This document shows positions 8,005 through 18,455 of a DNA stretch of 64,000 nucleotides, in pieces (the stretch's first letter is position 1; the number at the start of each line of letters is the position of its first letter). A program made the translations under genes and the position numbers. The stretch covers positions 88,983-152,982 of the forward strand of contig NZ_BCNS01000083.1 in the NCBI RefSeq assembly GCF_001528745.1, written 5' to 3'. The stretch comes from Marinobacterium profundum (GTDB taxonomy: Bacteria > Pseudomonadota > Gammaproteobacteria > Pseudomonadales > Balneatricaceae). Under the pieces are notes generated by a model. That model was not told the origin of the DNA. It ran no database searches and saw only the letters and a list, made by a program, of their open reading frames with translations.

Positions 8005-10281
8005 GTGTCAGAAGCAATGTCCGACAACGCCAAACTCAAGTTCGGCAACTCAAACCCAGCGAGTAGCGCGCCGCTCAGCCTGCGTCGGGAACGGGACTTC
8101 GGCCGTAGCGCCTCCCTGGCCGGCAGCCTAACCCTGGCGATTTCAACTGCCATGATCGGCTCGGTTCATGCCGAGGAAATTTCACTGGATACGCTGGTTA
8201 TCGAGGACGGCCGCATCGCCGCCGATGCCAACCCCTATGCCGAGCCCAATGCACCCTACAAGGCCAAACGCAGCGCCGACAGCCGCCATGTACGCGACAT
8301 CGCCGATACGCCCCAGACCATGACGGTCATTACCAAGTCCGTTATCGAGGAGTCCGGCAAAACCGAACTCAAGGATATCCTCAGCGCCCAGCCTGGCATT
8401 ACCCTTGGCACGGGTGAGGGCGGCAACTCCTTCGGTGACCGCTATATCATCCGCGGCTATGAAGCGCGCAATGACATATACACCGATGGCCTGCGTGACC
8501 CGGGCCTGATCACCCGCGAAACCTTCGCGCTGGAACAGATCGAAATCGCCAAGGGCCCAAGCTCCACCTTTGCCGGGCGCGGCTCCACCGGTGGCGCGGT
8601 AAACAGCATCACCAAAAAAGCATCGCTGGATGATGATTTCAGCAGCGTACAGGCAGGTCTGGGCACCGACAAATACCAGCGCTACAGCCTTGATACCAAC
8701 AAGGTGGTTAGCGATGACCTGGCACTGCGCTTCAACGCCCTCTATACCGATGCCGATATTCCCGATAGGGCTCCTGCGCGCGAGCAACGCCAGGGCGCAC
8801 TGATCTCCGGTGTTTATCAAGCCACCGATGATCTGCAAATTTCCGCTGATTACTACTATTTTCGGGGCAATGACAAGACCGACGGCGGCACCTTCCTCAC
8901 CGACGGCAAGCCCAACAAACGCGTGCAGTACGTCGGCCAGGACGGGCTCGATTTCCAGGACACCGCCGCCGATATCGCCACAATTAAGCTCGACTACCAG
9001 CTCAATGATACTCTGCGGCTCGAGAACAAGACGCGTCTGGGTTCCACCAGCAACGAATACATTATTTCCACCTACAGCTCACGCAGTGGCAGCCTGCGCA
9101 ACTTCACCGGCTGGCAGGAAAATGACTACCTCGGCAACCAGACTAACCTGATACTCGATACCCGCCTGGGCGGCATGCGTCACACCCTGATTACCGGCAT
9201 CGAGTATGCCAGCGAAGATACCAAGGGTGGCAGCTACAGCGTCACTACCGACAGTGTCTCGATTGACCCCTACAATGCAAATAACAGCAGCTGGCAAGGC
9301 TCCACCAGCCGCAACAGCGCCGCTACAGACCTGAACCTGACCACCCTCTCGGCCTACGTGATGGATACAGTCACCCTGAACGACGACTGGGAGCTGTTCG
9401 GCGGCCTGCGCTATGACCACTTCGACTATGACCTCTGGGCGGCGGAAAAGACCAATCGCGATAGCTCGGTCACCCCCGAAACCAGCTACAAATACAGCGA
9501 TGGCTTTGTAAACGGCCACCTGGGTGCGGTCTACTCGCCCTGGGAGCACGGCAACGTCTACGCCAGCTGGAGCACCTCATCCAACATTAACGGCGGCGAA
9601 TCCGATGCCGGTACCAGCTGCGGCTATGGTGGCCTCTGTACCGATGCTGACGGCAACTTCAGCGCCGCCGAACCTGAGCAGTCCGTTAACCTGGAGCTGG
9701 GTACAAAATGGAACCTGATGGACGAACAGCTGCTGCTTACCGCAGCCATCTTCCAGACCACCAAGGATGACGTTATCGAGGATAACGGCGATTCCTACGC
9801 CAGCGGCGGCAACCTCAACACCGGCAAGAACCGGGTCGAGGGTATCGAGCTTGGGCTGTCTGGTAACATGACATCCAGACTCAGCGGTCAGTTTGGCATC
9901 GCCCTGATGGACTCCGAGACGCTGGATTCCTACAACGCCGACAACATTGGCAAGCCCAAGGCCAACTTTGCCGAGCAGAGCGCCAACATGCAGCTGCGCT
10001 ACCAGGCCAATTCTCAGTTTGCCTTCGGCGGTACCGCCACCTACTCCAGCGAAATCTTTGGTGGCCAGCCCGATGCGGCGGCGAACACGAATATTGAACT
10101 GCCGGATTACTGGGTGTTCGATGCCTTCGCCAGCTACGAGTTCAGCCCGCAGTTGAGCGTACGTGCCAACATCCAGAATTTTCTGGATGAAGACTACTAC
10201 ACCGCAGTTTACCGCGGCGGCAGCATCGTCTACATCGGCGACGGTCGCTCTGCTAACCTAAGCCTGAACTACAAGTTCTAA
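8005..10281 (+). CDS. TonB-dependent siderophore receptor (Fiu/PiuA-like)
   Basis: A 758-residue outer-membrane beta barrel importing ferric siderophores, driven by TonB. A long signal region (hydrophobic ASLAGSLTLAISTAMIGSVHA, about residues 33-53) is followed by a TonB-box-like ISLDTLVI. The plug domain (about 85-200) has DIADTPQTMTVITKSVIEESG, DRYIIRGYEARNDIYTDGLRD and IEIAKGPSSTFAGRGSTGG. The barrel ends in the typical aromatic C-terminus (LNYKF). Start: GTG 8005 has AAGGAAAG at a good distance; ATG 8017 is the alternative. The next gene is piuC, the usual partner of catecholate receptors of the Fiu/PiuA group, which supports that substrate class; the exact siderophore is not readable. 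Confidence 0.9.
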   Translation: MSEAMSDNAKLKFGNSNPASSAPLSLRRERDFGRSASLAGSLTLAISTAMIGSVHAEEISLDTLVIEDGRIAADANPYAEPNAPYKAKRSADSRHVRDIADTPQTMTVITKSVIEESGKTELKDILSAQPGITLGTGEGGNSFGDRYIIRGYEARNDIYTDGLRDPGLITRETFALEQIEIAKGPSSTFAGRGSTGGAVNSITKKASLDDDFSSVQAGLGTDKYQRYSLDTNKVVSDDLALRFNALYTDADIPDRAPAREQRQGALISGVYQATDDLQISADYYYFRGNDKTDGGTFLTDGKPNKRVQYVGQDGLDFQDTAADIATIKLDYQLNDTLRLENKTRLGSTSNEYIISTYSSRSGSLRNFTGWQENDYLGNQTNLILDTRLGGMRHTLITGIEYASEDTKGGSYSVTTDSVSIDPYNANNSSWQGSTSRNSAATDLNLTTLSAYVMDTVTLNDDWELFGGLRYDHFDYDLWAAEKTNRDSSVTPETSYKYSDGFVNGHLGAVYSPWEHGNVYASWSTSSNINGGESDAGTSCGYGGLCTDADGNFSAAEPEQSVNLELGTKWNLMDEQLLLTAAIFQTTKDDVIEDNGDSYASGGNLNTGKNRVEGIELGLSGNMTSRLSGQFGIALMDSETLDSYNADNIGKPKANFAEQSANMQLRYQANSQFAFGGTATYSSEIFGGQPDAAANTNIELPDYWVFDAFASYEFSPQLSVRANIQNFLDEDYYTAVYRGGSIVYIGDGRSANLSLNYKF

Positions 10282-10303
10282 ATACAGATTGCAGCATTTC
10301 CCC

Positions 10304-10345
10304 GCCCGGCAGACCCGTTAATAGCGCGACTGTCGGGCCTTTTTT
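10304..10345 (+). terminator. Rho-independent terminator after the receptor gene
   Basis: GCCCGGCAG (10304-10312) pairs with CTGTCGGGC (10330-10338) with one mismatch, followed by a run of six T. It lies 23 bases after the receptor stop and may reduce read-through into piuC, which starts 55 bases later. Confidence 0.8.
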
Positions 10346-10399
10346 GACCTGCTCCTTTATCCTTGCACCTTTCCACTTTCCCTGTGTAACGGAGGCCGC

Positions 10400-11095
10400 T
10401 TGATTACCCCCATACGCTCACTCCTTGGCAGCACCCAGCTGGCCCAGATACGCAGCCTGCTTGACCGTGCCGACTGGGTTGACGGTCGCAGCAGCGCCGG
10501 CGCCCAGGCCCTTGAGGTCAAGCGCAACCGGCAACTGCCCGCCGACAGCACGCTGGCCCAACAGTTGGGCGACCTCATACTGGCGGCTCTGTCGCGCCAT
10601 CCCACTTTCATTTCGGCAGCCCTGCCACTGCGCATCATGCCACCGCTGTTCAACCGCTACGAAGCAGGCGAAACCTACGGCCTGCATGTAGATAACGCCA
10701 TACGTTTCCTGCAAAGCCCGGGGCAGGCGGCAGCCACAGCGCTGCGCACCGACCTCTCGGCCACCCTGTTTCTCGACGATCCCGATAATTACGACGGCGG
10801 CGAATTACAGATCGAATCCAGCTTCGGCGCCCAGAGCATCAAGCTTGCGGCCGGCGACCTGATTCTCTATCCCGCCAGCAGCCAGCACCGCGTTACCCCC
10901 GTCACCCGCGGCAGCCGCAGCTGCGCCGTATTCTGGCTGCAGAGCATGGTACGCGACAGCAGCCAGCGTGAAATGCTGTTCGATCTCGACCAGAGCGTAC
11001 AGTCACTTGGCAGCGAGCTTGGCCAGGCCCATGAAGATGTGATGCGTCTGAGCGGGCTCTACCATAATCTGGTCCGCCAATGGGCACAGACCTAA
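10400..11095 (+). CDS. piuC: Fe(II)/2-oxoglutarate-dependent PKHD-type hydroxylase, PiuC/YbiX family
   Basis: A 231-residue cytoplasmic non-haem iron dioxygenase of the family always found beside Fiu/PiuA-type receptors and linked to iron uptake. The iron ligands are visible: His 96 and Asp 98 (YGLHVDN) and His 163 (SSQHRV), with 2-oxoglutarate-binding Arg 173. The length fits the family (about 226). The start is TTG 10400, preceded by GGAGG four bases away, which gives the normal family N-terminus. Its last 16 bases overlap an upstream ATG of the next gene. Confidence 0.92.
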   Translation: MITPIRSLLGSTQLAQIRSLLDRADWVDGRSSAGAQALEVKRNRQLPADSTLAQQLGDLILAALSRHPTFISAALPLRIMPPLFNRYEAGETYGLHVDNAIRFLQSPGQAAATALRTDLSATLFLDDPDNYDGGELQIESSFGAQSIKLAAGDLILYPASSQHRVTPVTRGSRSCAVFWLQSMVRDSSQREMLFDLDQSVQSLGSELGQAHEDVMRLSGLYHNLVRQWAQT

Positions 11096-11139
11096 GCCTT
11101 TCCCCAATATTGCCTGTGAGCGCAGCACGGAAAACCAGC

Positions 11140-12243
11140 ATGCATGAACCCCTGAGCCAGATTCCCGCCGACCTTGTGAGCCTGTCTGATTACGAGCGCT
11201 ACGCGCGCCAGCTGCTGGCCCACAGCCTGTTCGAATACATCGCAGGCGGCGGTGCCGATGAGCTGACGCTGCAGCGCAACCGCACAGCGCTGGACCGCAT
11301 CAGCCTGCTGCCCCGGGTACTGCGCGATGTCACCGCAGGCTCCACCCACACAAGGGTGCTGGATGAAGATCTGCGCCACCCCATATTGCTGGCACCGGTG
11401 GCGTTTCAGCGCATGGTGCACCCAGACGGCGAACTGGCTACGGCCCGGGCCGCCGATGCGCTGGACACCCCTATGGTGGTCAGCACTCTCGCCTCCCACA
11501 GTCTGGAAGATATCGCCACAGAAACCCGGGCCGGAAAATGGTTTCAGCTCTATTTTCAGCAGGACCCTGACTTCACCCTGACACTCGTCAGGCGTGCCGA
11601 GCGCGCCGGCTACAGCAAGCTGGTGGTCACGGTGGATGCGCCCCTGCACGGCATTCGCAACCGTGCCCAGCGCGCGGGCTTTGTGCTACCGGATGATATC
11701 GAGGCGGTAAACCTGCGTGAGCGCCCACCGTTGCCCCGGGCCGTGCTGGAACCGAGCCAGAGCATCGTCTTCCAGGGCATGATGAGCGAGGCCCCCGGTT
11801 GGGAGCAGCTCGAGTGGTTGTCCCGTAACACCCACCTGCCCATTATCGTAAAGGGCGTTCTGCACCCACAGGATGCCATCCGTGTGGCAGGCATGGGGCT
11901 GGCCGGCGTAATAGTCTCCAATCACGGCGGCCGGGCGCTGGACTGCGTGCCCTCAGCCACCGAAATGCTGCCACAGATTCGCGCCGCCACGGGCCCGAAT
12001 TTTACTCTGCTGCTCGATGGCGGCATCAGTCGTGGCACCGATGTATTCAAGGCCCTGGCGCTGGGCGCCAACGCCGTGCTGATCGGGCGCCCGCAAATCT
12101 ATGCACTGGCCGTGGCTGGCGCTGTGGGCGTTGCCCATATGCTGCGCGTACTGCGCGAAGAGCTGGAGGTGACCATGGCGCTGGCCGGCACGCCTCGCAT
12201 CAGTGACATCACCTCGGCCGCACTCTATCAAAACCATTTATAG
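11140..12243 (+). CDS. FMN-dependent alpha-hydroxy-acid oxidase/dehydrogenase (LldD/glycolate oxidase family)
   Basis: A 367-residue TIM-barrel flavoenzyme oxidising an L-2-hydroxy acid to the 2-oxo acid. Catalytic residues by alignment with glycolate oxidase: Tyr 33 (FEYIAGGGADE), Tyr 138 (FQLYF), Asp 166 (VTVDAP), Lys 238 (IIVKG), His 262 and Arg 265 (SNHGGRALD). The phosphate site of FMN is LLLDGGI and GANAVLIGRP. ATG 11140 is preferred; ATG 11080 would overlap piuC and add 20 unlikely residues. It probably shares a transcript with piuC. The substrate is not readable; lactate is one option, and a hydroxy acid from siderophore breakdown is a speculative alternative. Confidence 0.85.
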   Translation: MHEPLSQIPADLVSLSDYERYARQLLAHSLFEYIAGGGADELTLQRNRTALDRISLLPRVLRDVTAGSTHTRVLDEDLRHPILLAPVAFQRMVHPDGELATARAADALDTPMVVSTLASHSLEDIATETRAGKWFQLYFQQDPDFTLTLVRRAERAGYSKLVVTVDAPLHGIRNRAQRAGFVLPDDIEAVNLRERPPLPRAVLEPSQSIVFQGMMSEAPGWEQLEWLSRNTHLPIIVKGVLHPQDAIRVAGMGLAGVIVSNHGGRALDCVPSATEMLPQIRAATGPNFTLLLDGGISRGTDVFKALALGANAVLIGRPQIYALAVAGAVGVAHMLRVLREELEVTMALAGTPRISDITSAALYQNHL

Positions 12244-12253
12244 AGCGCCAAAA

Positions 12254-12298
12254 CGAAAAAAGCCCCCGCCACGGATGCGAAGATCCGTCGCGGAGGCA
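12254..12298 (-). terminator. Rho-independent terminator for the leftward TRAP operon
   Basis: On the minus strand GCCTCCGCGACGGATC pairs with GATCCGTGGCGGGGGC almost perfectly and is followed by a T-run (AAAAAA at about 12254-12259 on the plus strand). It lies 39 bases beyond the stop of the dctM remnant and 205 bases beyond the stop of the intact dctM, so it was probably the original end of the operon. Confidence 0.82.
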
Positions 12299-12336
12299 AC
12301 CACAATGATGCAAGGTAAAGCGCGTACGGGCTGCGG

Positions 12337-12480
12337 CTATACCAGCCCCAAGGCCAGTACCGGGAACAGGATCAGCAGAATCAGGCGCAGTACATCCGAC
12401 AGCACGAACGGAAATACGCCACGGAATATCTGCCCCATGGGCACATCCGGCGCCACACTCTTTATCACGAAGACGTTCAT
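12337..12480 (-). pseudogene. Remnant of a second dctM gene (last 47 codons)
   Basis: On the minus strand the segment encodes MNVFVIKSVAPDVPMGQIFR and so on to a TAG stop, the same as the last 47 residues of the intact DctM (stop at 12503) except one Val to Leu change. The DNA differs at many third positions, so this is a diverged paralogue, not a fresh copy. Similarity stops at 12480, and 22 bases separate it from the intact gene's stop. It is probably what remains of a related TRAP gene after recombination. No ribosome-binding site is seen. Confidence 0.85.
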
Positions 12481-12502
12481 GCTGGCACTGGACTGGGCGT
12501 TA

Positions 12503-13789
12503 TCACACCAGCCCCAGCGCCAACACCGGGAACAGGATCAACAGAATCAGGCGCACCACATCCGACAGCACAAACGGGAAGACACCGCGGAATATCTGCC
12601 CCATGGGCACATCCGGCGCCACGCTTTTGATAACGAAGACGTTCATGCCGACCGGCGGAGTTATCAACCCCAGCTCCACCGTGATGACCGCCACTATGCC
12701 AAACCAGACCGGATCAAAACCCGCCTCCAGAATCAGCGGCAGTACCACCGGTACTGTCAGCAGCAGCATGGCGATGGCGTCCATAACGCAGCCCAGCAGG
12801 ATAAACAGCAGCAGCACGGCAAAGAGCACGCCGTAGGGCGGCCAGCCCAGCTGGCTCACGGTTTCCGTCAGGAAGAAGGAAATACGCGACACCGAGAGGA
12901 AGTAACCGAAGATTTCCGCCCCCACGATCATAAAGAAGATCATCGCGCTCAGCGCCAGCGCTTCTTCCACCGCCGCCATAAAGCCCGCCCACTTCATGCC
13001 CCGGCACAGCGCTACCAGCAGGGTGGCAAAGGCACCTATGGCGGCCGCTTCTGTCGGGGTGAAGATGCCTGTATAGATACCGCCGATAATGATTGCGAAC
13101 ACGAACATGAAAGGCACGAAGCCCCACATGCCGACGATCTTCTGTTTCAGCGTGGTGGGCTCGCCGGCCCGCGCCAGATGCGGATAAAAATGCACCAGCA
13201 AGGCGATGGTTGCACAGTAGAGCAGCAGCCCCAGAATGCCGGGTATTAGGCCTGCAATAAACATGTCGCCCACCGACTGCTCGGTGATCAGCGCATAGAG
13301 CAGCAAGGCGATACTGGGCGGAATCATGATGCCCAGGGTGCCGCCCGCCGCCAGGGTACCGGTGGCCAGGGAGTCGGCATAGCCGTGTTTGCGCATCTCC
13401 GGCAGCGCCACCCGCGCCATGCTCGCAGCCGTAGCAACAGAGGAGCCCGAAATGGCAGAAAAGGTACCGCAGGCCGACACCGCCGCCAGTGCCATGCCAC
13501 CACGCCAGCCGCCGAACAGGGAACGGGCGGCATTGAACAACTCGCTGGACATGTTGGCATGGGACGCCAGCACCCCCATCAACAGAAACATAGGAATGGG
13601 GCTAAAGCTGTAATTGCTCAGGGTTTCAAAGGGGCCCGCTTCCAAAATGGCGAAAGCCGGATCAAAGGCGACGATGGTGCCAAAGCCGATAACCCCGGTG
13701 GCTGCCATCGCCAGGGCGATGGGGCAACGCAGCGCTATCATGACCAGCATCAGGCCCATGCAGACGAGTCCGATAAGGGGTGCACTCAT
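12503..13789 (-). CDS. dctM: TRAP transporter large permease DctM
   Basis: A 428-residue inner-membrane protein with about 12 hydrophobic segments, the sodium-coupled translocation subunit of a TRAP system. Family features: GGWRGGMALAAVSACGTFSAISGSSVATAASMA is of the usual DctM type near residues 90-120, and AAGGTLGIMIPPSI follows. FTPTEAAAIGAF lies in the second half and ITPPVGMN near the end. Its ATG overlaps the dctQ stop (ATGA). A diverged copy of its last 47 codons lies just downstream at 12337-12480. Confidence 0.93.
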   Translation of the reverse strand: MSAPLIGLVCMGLMLVMIALRCPIALAMAATGVIGFGTIVAFDPAFAILEAGPFETLSNYSFSPIPMFLLMGVLASHANMSSELFNAARSLFGGWRGGMALAAVSACGTFSAISGSSVATAASMARVALPEMRKHGYADSLATGTLAAGGTLGIMIPPSIALLLYALITEQSVGDMFIAGLIPGILGLLLYCATIALLVHFYPHLARAGEPTTLKQKIVGMWGFVPFMFVFAIIIGGIYTGIFTPTEAAAIGAFATLLVALCRGMKWAGFMAAVEEALALSAMIFFMIVGAEIFGYFLSVSRISFFLTETVSQLGWPPYGVLFAVLLLFILLGCVMDAIAMLLLTVPVVLPLILEAGFDPVWFGIVAVITVELGLITPPVGMNVFVIKSVAPDVPMGQIFRGVFPFVLSDVVRLILLILFPVLALGLV

Positions 13790-14298
13790 GCTGTTACTTC
13801 CTTCTTGCCCATTAATTCAAGCACACCGCAGCTAAAGCCGCGCAAGGCCAACACAGCCAGGGCTGCGGCGGACACCAGATACATGGGCGCCAGCGGCACC
13901 AGCAGGTCCTGGGTCAGCTCGCCGCTCATGCGGGAGGCCTCGGCGGCCTCAAGAAAACGCCAGCACAGCAGGGCGCCGAAAACGCCGAAGCAGAACGTGT
14001 AGAATCCATCGAACCAGCGCAGCTGGGACGCCGGCATCTTGTGGGTAAACAGATCCACTACTATCTGCCCCTTGTCGACGGTATGGGGGAACGCAAACAG
14101 CATGGCAAACAGCAGGCCGTACTTCACCAGCTCAATGCCACCGACGAAGGTCAGGTCCACCGAGCCCTCGGTCATGGCGAACAGACTGCGCGCAGCCACA
14201 TCCGCCACCACGCTGAACATCATCATGACCAGCAGCAGGCCGCTGATCCGGTACAGGATCAGCGCCATCGTATCGATTGCCTTGATCAGCCACTTCAT
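13786..14298 (-). CDS. dctQ: TRAP transporter small permease DctQ
   Basis: A 170-residue protein with four hydrophobic segments, the small membrane subunit of the TRAP complex. The start at 14298 (MKWLIKAID) is chosen because GAGG lies about eight bases upstream; the open frame to 14331 adds 11 residues without support. It sits between dctP (73-base gap) and dctM (4-base overlap). Confidence 0.9.
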   Translation of the reverse strand: MKWLIKAIDTMALILYRISGLLLVMMMFSVVADVAARSLFAMTEGSVDLTFVGGIELVKYGLLFAMLFAFPHTVDKGQIVVDLFTHKMPASQLRWFDGFYTFCFGVFGALLCWRFLEAAEASRMSGELTQDLLVPLAPMYLVSAAALAVLALRGFSCGVLELMGKKEVTA

Positions 14299-14371
14299 AT
14301 CGCATACCTCGCGCCAGGGATTGAATACCACAAGGCCGCGCCCTCAGTGGAAAGAGCGGCCTTGAGCGGCC

Positions 14372-15412
14372 TTAGTTGTCGCAGCTGAGGCTGAGCTCTT
14401 TGGCGCGGGCGAAGACATCCCGTGCGGCCAGGCCACGACCTTCAAGGTCGGCCAGGTAGCTTTCGGTGGCCTTGTCGAGTACTGGTTTCCAGGCTGCGTT
14501 CTCAGTGCCGCCTTCCAGCGTAATGATCTCGTGACCTTCGGCAACGGCTTCGGCACGACCCTTGGCGTCCAGTTCATCAAACTTGACCGCCTGCTTCTGC
14601 GCCCATTCCTTGCCGGAGTGCTGATCAACGATCTGCTGCAGATCGGCCGGCATGCCGTCGTAGACATCCTTGTTCATGGTCACCACGAACGACAGGGTGT
14701 AGAGGCCCAGTTCCGTGTGATATTTCGCCTGCTCATTCAGACGAAAGCTGGTCATGGCTTCCCAGGGCATGGCGACGCCATCAATCACGCCACGCTGCAA
14801 GGAGGGGTAGGTCTCGGGTGCCGGCATGCCAACCGGCTGAGCTCCGAGGCCTTCCAGCATGTCGGCGACGACGGTGGTCGGGCGGCGAATTTTCAGCCCC
14901 GCCAGATCTTCAGGCGTCTTGATGGCTTTATCGCGGCTGTGAATATCGCCAGGGCCGTGGGTAAACAGAAAGAGCACATGGGTATCGTCGTATTCACTGC
15001 TGATCAGGCCCTCGTCGTACAGCGACTGGATCACGCAGGAGCCCTGGGTGGCGGTCTTGGCCAGCCCCGGCAGTTCAACTACCTGGGTCAGCGGAAAGCG
15101 GTTGGCGCTATAGCCCTGCACTGTGGCGGTGATATCGGCGATGCGATTCTTCACCGCATCGTAGCTCTGGGGTGCCTTGGCCAGTGTCTGGGAGGGGTAG
15201 AACTCAATCTTGATGCGACCATCGGAGGCCGTTTCCAGCGATTGACCCCAGGCTTCAAAGCCTGCATGTACACCTGAACTCGCCGGCCAAAAATGGGCAA
15301 AGCGCAGATTGAAGTCGGCGGCCATGGCATTGCTGAAGGACAGCAGGCTCAGCAGCGCCGTGGCAGCTGCAGTTTTGGCGGTTGTCTTGGCAATTGTGGT
15401 CAATTTTTTCAT
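14372..15412 (-). CDS. dctP: TRAP transporter periplasmic binding protein DctP
   Basis: A 346-residue solute-binding protein with a clear signal peptide (MKKLTTIAKTTAKT... cut near ALA-type NAMAAD, about residue 31). The mature part has the DctP pattern: FAHFWPASS, the LKIRRPTT region whose Arg normally binds the ligand carboxylate, and GVIDGVAMPWEA. CAGGTAAAC precedes the ATG. It lies 276 bases downstream of pobA on the same strand, so a 4-hydroxybenzoate-like aromatic acid is a reasonable guess for the ligand; this is inference from position only. Confidence 0.9.
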   Translation of the reverse strand: MKKLTTIAKTTAKTAAATALLSLLSFSNAMAADFNLRFAHFWPASSGVHAGFEAWGQSLETASDGRIKIEFYPSQTLAKAPQSYDAVKNRIADITATVQGYSANRFPLTQVVELPGLAKTATQGSCVIQSLYDEGLISSEYDDTHVLFLFTHGPGDIHSRDKAIKTPEDLAGLKIRRPTTVVADMLEGLGAQPVGMPAPETYPSLQRGVIDGVAMPWEAMTSFRLNEQAKYHTELGLYTLSFVVTMNKDVYDGMPADLQQIVDQHSGKEWAQKQAVKFDELDAKGRAEAVAEGHEIITLEGGTENAAWKPVLDKATESYLADLEGRGLAARDVFARAKELSLSCDN

Positions 15413-15688
15413 GGGTTTACCTGTCTATTGTTGTTATAGCAATGGCGCCGAAGCCGGGCTGTCTGAGTCGACAGAACCCTGCTCGAAAGCGGCGTTCCTC
15501 GTTCGGTACCAGAGCGACTCTGCAAGTACAAAGTCAGCCCTGCTCAGAGACTTTGGTGTTGTGCCTGGCGGCACTCAACCTAAGTCCTGCTGGCGTGTTT
15601 CACTAATGAATTTAAAGCCTTGTCACATATCACTTTCGATATGCGAACCCTATCTTCAAAAAACATCCATTGTCACTACTGCTAAGCG

Positions 15689-17195
<1,507 letters not shown>

Positions 17196-18125
17196 GTGAC
17201 AGCTCCCACTCGCTCCCGCACATCATCAGACCAGGCCCAGATCCCCCACTTCAGCCTCTACGGCGAAGCCGGCACCATTGAAGACCCTGCCTTTGTGCAT
17301 ATTGAAAACATCACCAGCCGCAGCAGCGCGCATGGCTGGATTATCAAGCCGCACCGCCACGGGCGCATGTTTCAGATGATTTGCATGTTTTCAGGCGGAG
17401 TAGAGGTACAGCTGGACGAAAAGGTACATAAACTGGAAGGCCCCTGGGCCATCACCATTCCGCCCGGCTCCGTGCATGGTTTCTGCTTCAAGCCCGAGAC
17501 ATTGGGTATGGTGCTGACCCTCGCCGAGCCCATGCTCAGCGATGCGTCCTACAGCCGTAGCCGGCCCTATTTCGAACCCCTGCTCAGCACCCCCATGACC
17601 ATCGCCTTCGAGCAGGATGGGCCACAGCTGGCGCAGCTGCAGCGTTTGTTGCGCCAGATTGAATCGGAACTCAATTGCCCCGATACCGGCCGCGCCCTTA
17701 TGTGTGAATGGCTGGCCCACGCAGTTCTTATGACCTTGCGCCGCCAGCTTGACCTGCACGGCTTGTCCGCAGAAGCGGCCAACACCCCCAGCGCCACCCT
17801 GGCCGCCTTTCGCCAGCAAGTCGAAGCGCACTTTCGCGACCACTGGACCGTAGTCGAGTACGCCAACAGCCTTGGCACCTCGGCCGCCCGACTCAATCGC
17901 CTGTGCAAGCAACTACTCGACAAAACCGCCAAGGCTGTTCCCCAAAGTCGCCTGCTGCTCGAAGCCAAGCGTCGCCTGATCTATACCCGCAGCAATCTGG
18001 ATGAAATCGCCTATGACCTGGGCTTCCAGGACCCGGCCTATTTCTCCCGCTTCTTCAAGCGCGCCACCGGCCTCACCCCCGGCCGCTTTCGCAGCGAAAA
18101 CAACTTCGATACCACGCCGGAATAA
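17196..18125 (+). CDS. AraC-family regulator, PobR-like
   Basis: A 309-residue regulator. The N-terminal cupin-like sensing domain (about 25-150) contains HRHGRMFQMICMFSGGVEVQL and the PPGSVHGF loop. The C-terminal AraC HTH pair (about 205-300) contains YANSLGTSAARLNRLCK and the second helix region EIAYDLGFQDPAYFSRFFKRATG. GTG 17196 with GGCAGG upstream gives a normal length; earlier ATG codons would give 377 residues. It faces pobA divergently, as PobR does in Pseudomonas and Azotobacter-type clusters, so activation of pobA by 4-hydroxybenzoate is likely. Confidence 0.85.
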   Translation: MTAPTRSRTSSDQAQIPHFSLYGEAGTIEDPAFVHIENITSRSSAHGWIIKPHRHGRMFQMICMFSGGVEVQLDEKVHKLEGPWAITIPPGSVHGFCFKPETLGMVLTLAEPMLSDASYSRSRPYFEPLLSTPMTIAFEQDGPQLAQLQRLLRQIESELNCPDTGRALMCEWLAHAVLMTLRRQLDLHGLSAEAANTPSATLAAFRQQVEAHFRDHWTVVEYANSLGTSAARLNRLCKQLLDKTAKAVPQSRLLLEAKRRLIYTRSNLDEIAYDLGFQDPAYFSRFFKRATGLTPGRFRSENNFDTTPE

Positions 18126-18455
18126 ACAAAATTGATGAATAATAGTTATATACATAACCAAAAATAGACAGCCGTCACCGACCTCGACCCACCGACACTT
18201 TCACTACCGTATCGCCGCCACCCCACCGCTTCGACCTAACATCACCAAAATACGCCCTACTTAAAGCCACTAAAACAGATCCAAGCACACCCCAAAAGCA
18301 GTGCATTTCAATTTAAATACCCGCCACAGAAACATATTTTAACGAATACCAATAATTTTTAGTTCAGAGCCAATTCCTGCGCGCTCTGTATTATCGAAAA
18401 CCAGCATGCTGACAATTTCATTCCACATCTATCCAATAACAAGCAGGAAAAGACT
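18126..18455. other. Intergenic region with C-rich, G-poor stretch (possible Rho site)
   Basis: No gene. From about 18168 to 18300 the plus strand is rich in C and very poor in G (by hand count about 17 G in roughly 137 bases against more than three times as many C), the classic composition of a Rho utilisation site, right after the regulator's stop. The last 120 bases are A+T-rich and probably hold the promoter of the MFS gene. Confidence 0.55.

Noticed and set aside
12203..13249. A 348-codon plus-strand frame opposite dctM
   Set aside because: Translation is rich in His, Gln and Arg repeats and antisense to a clear membrane protein gene.
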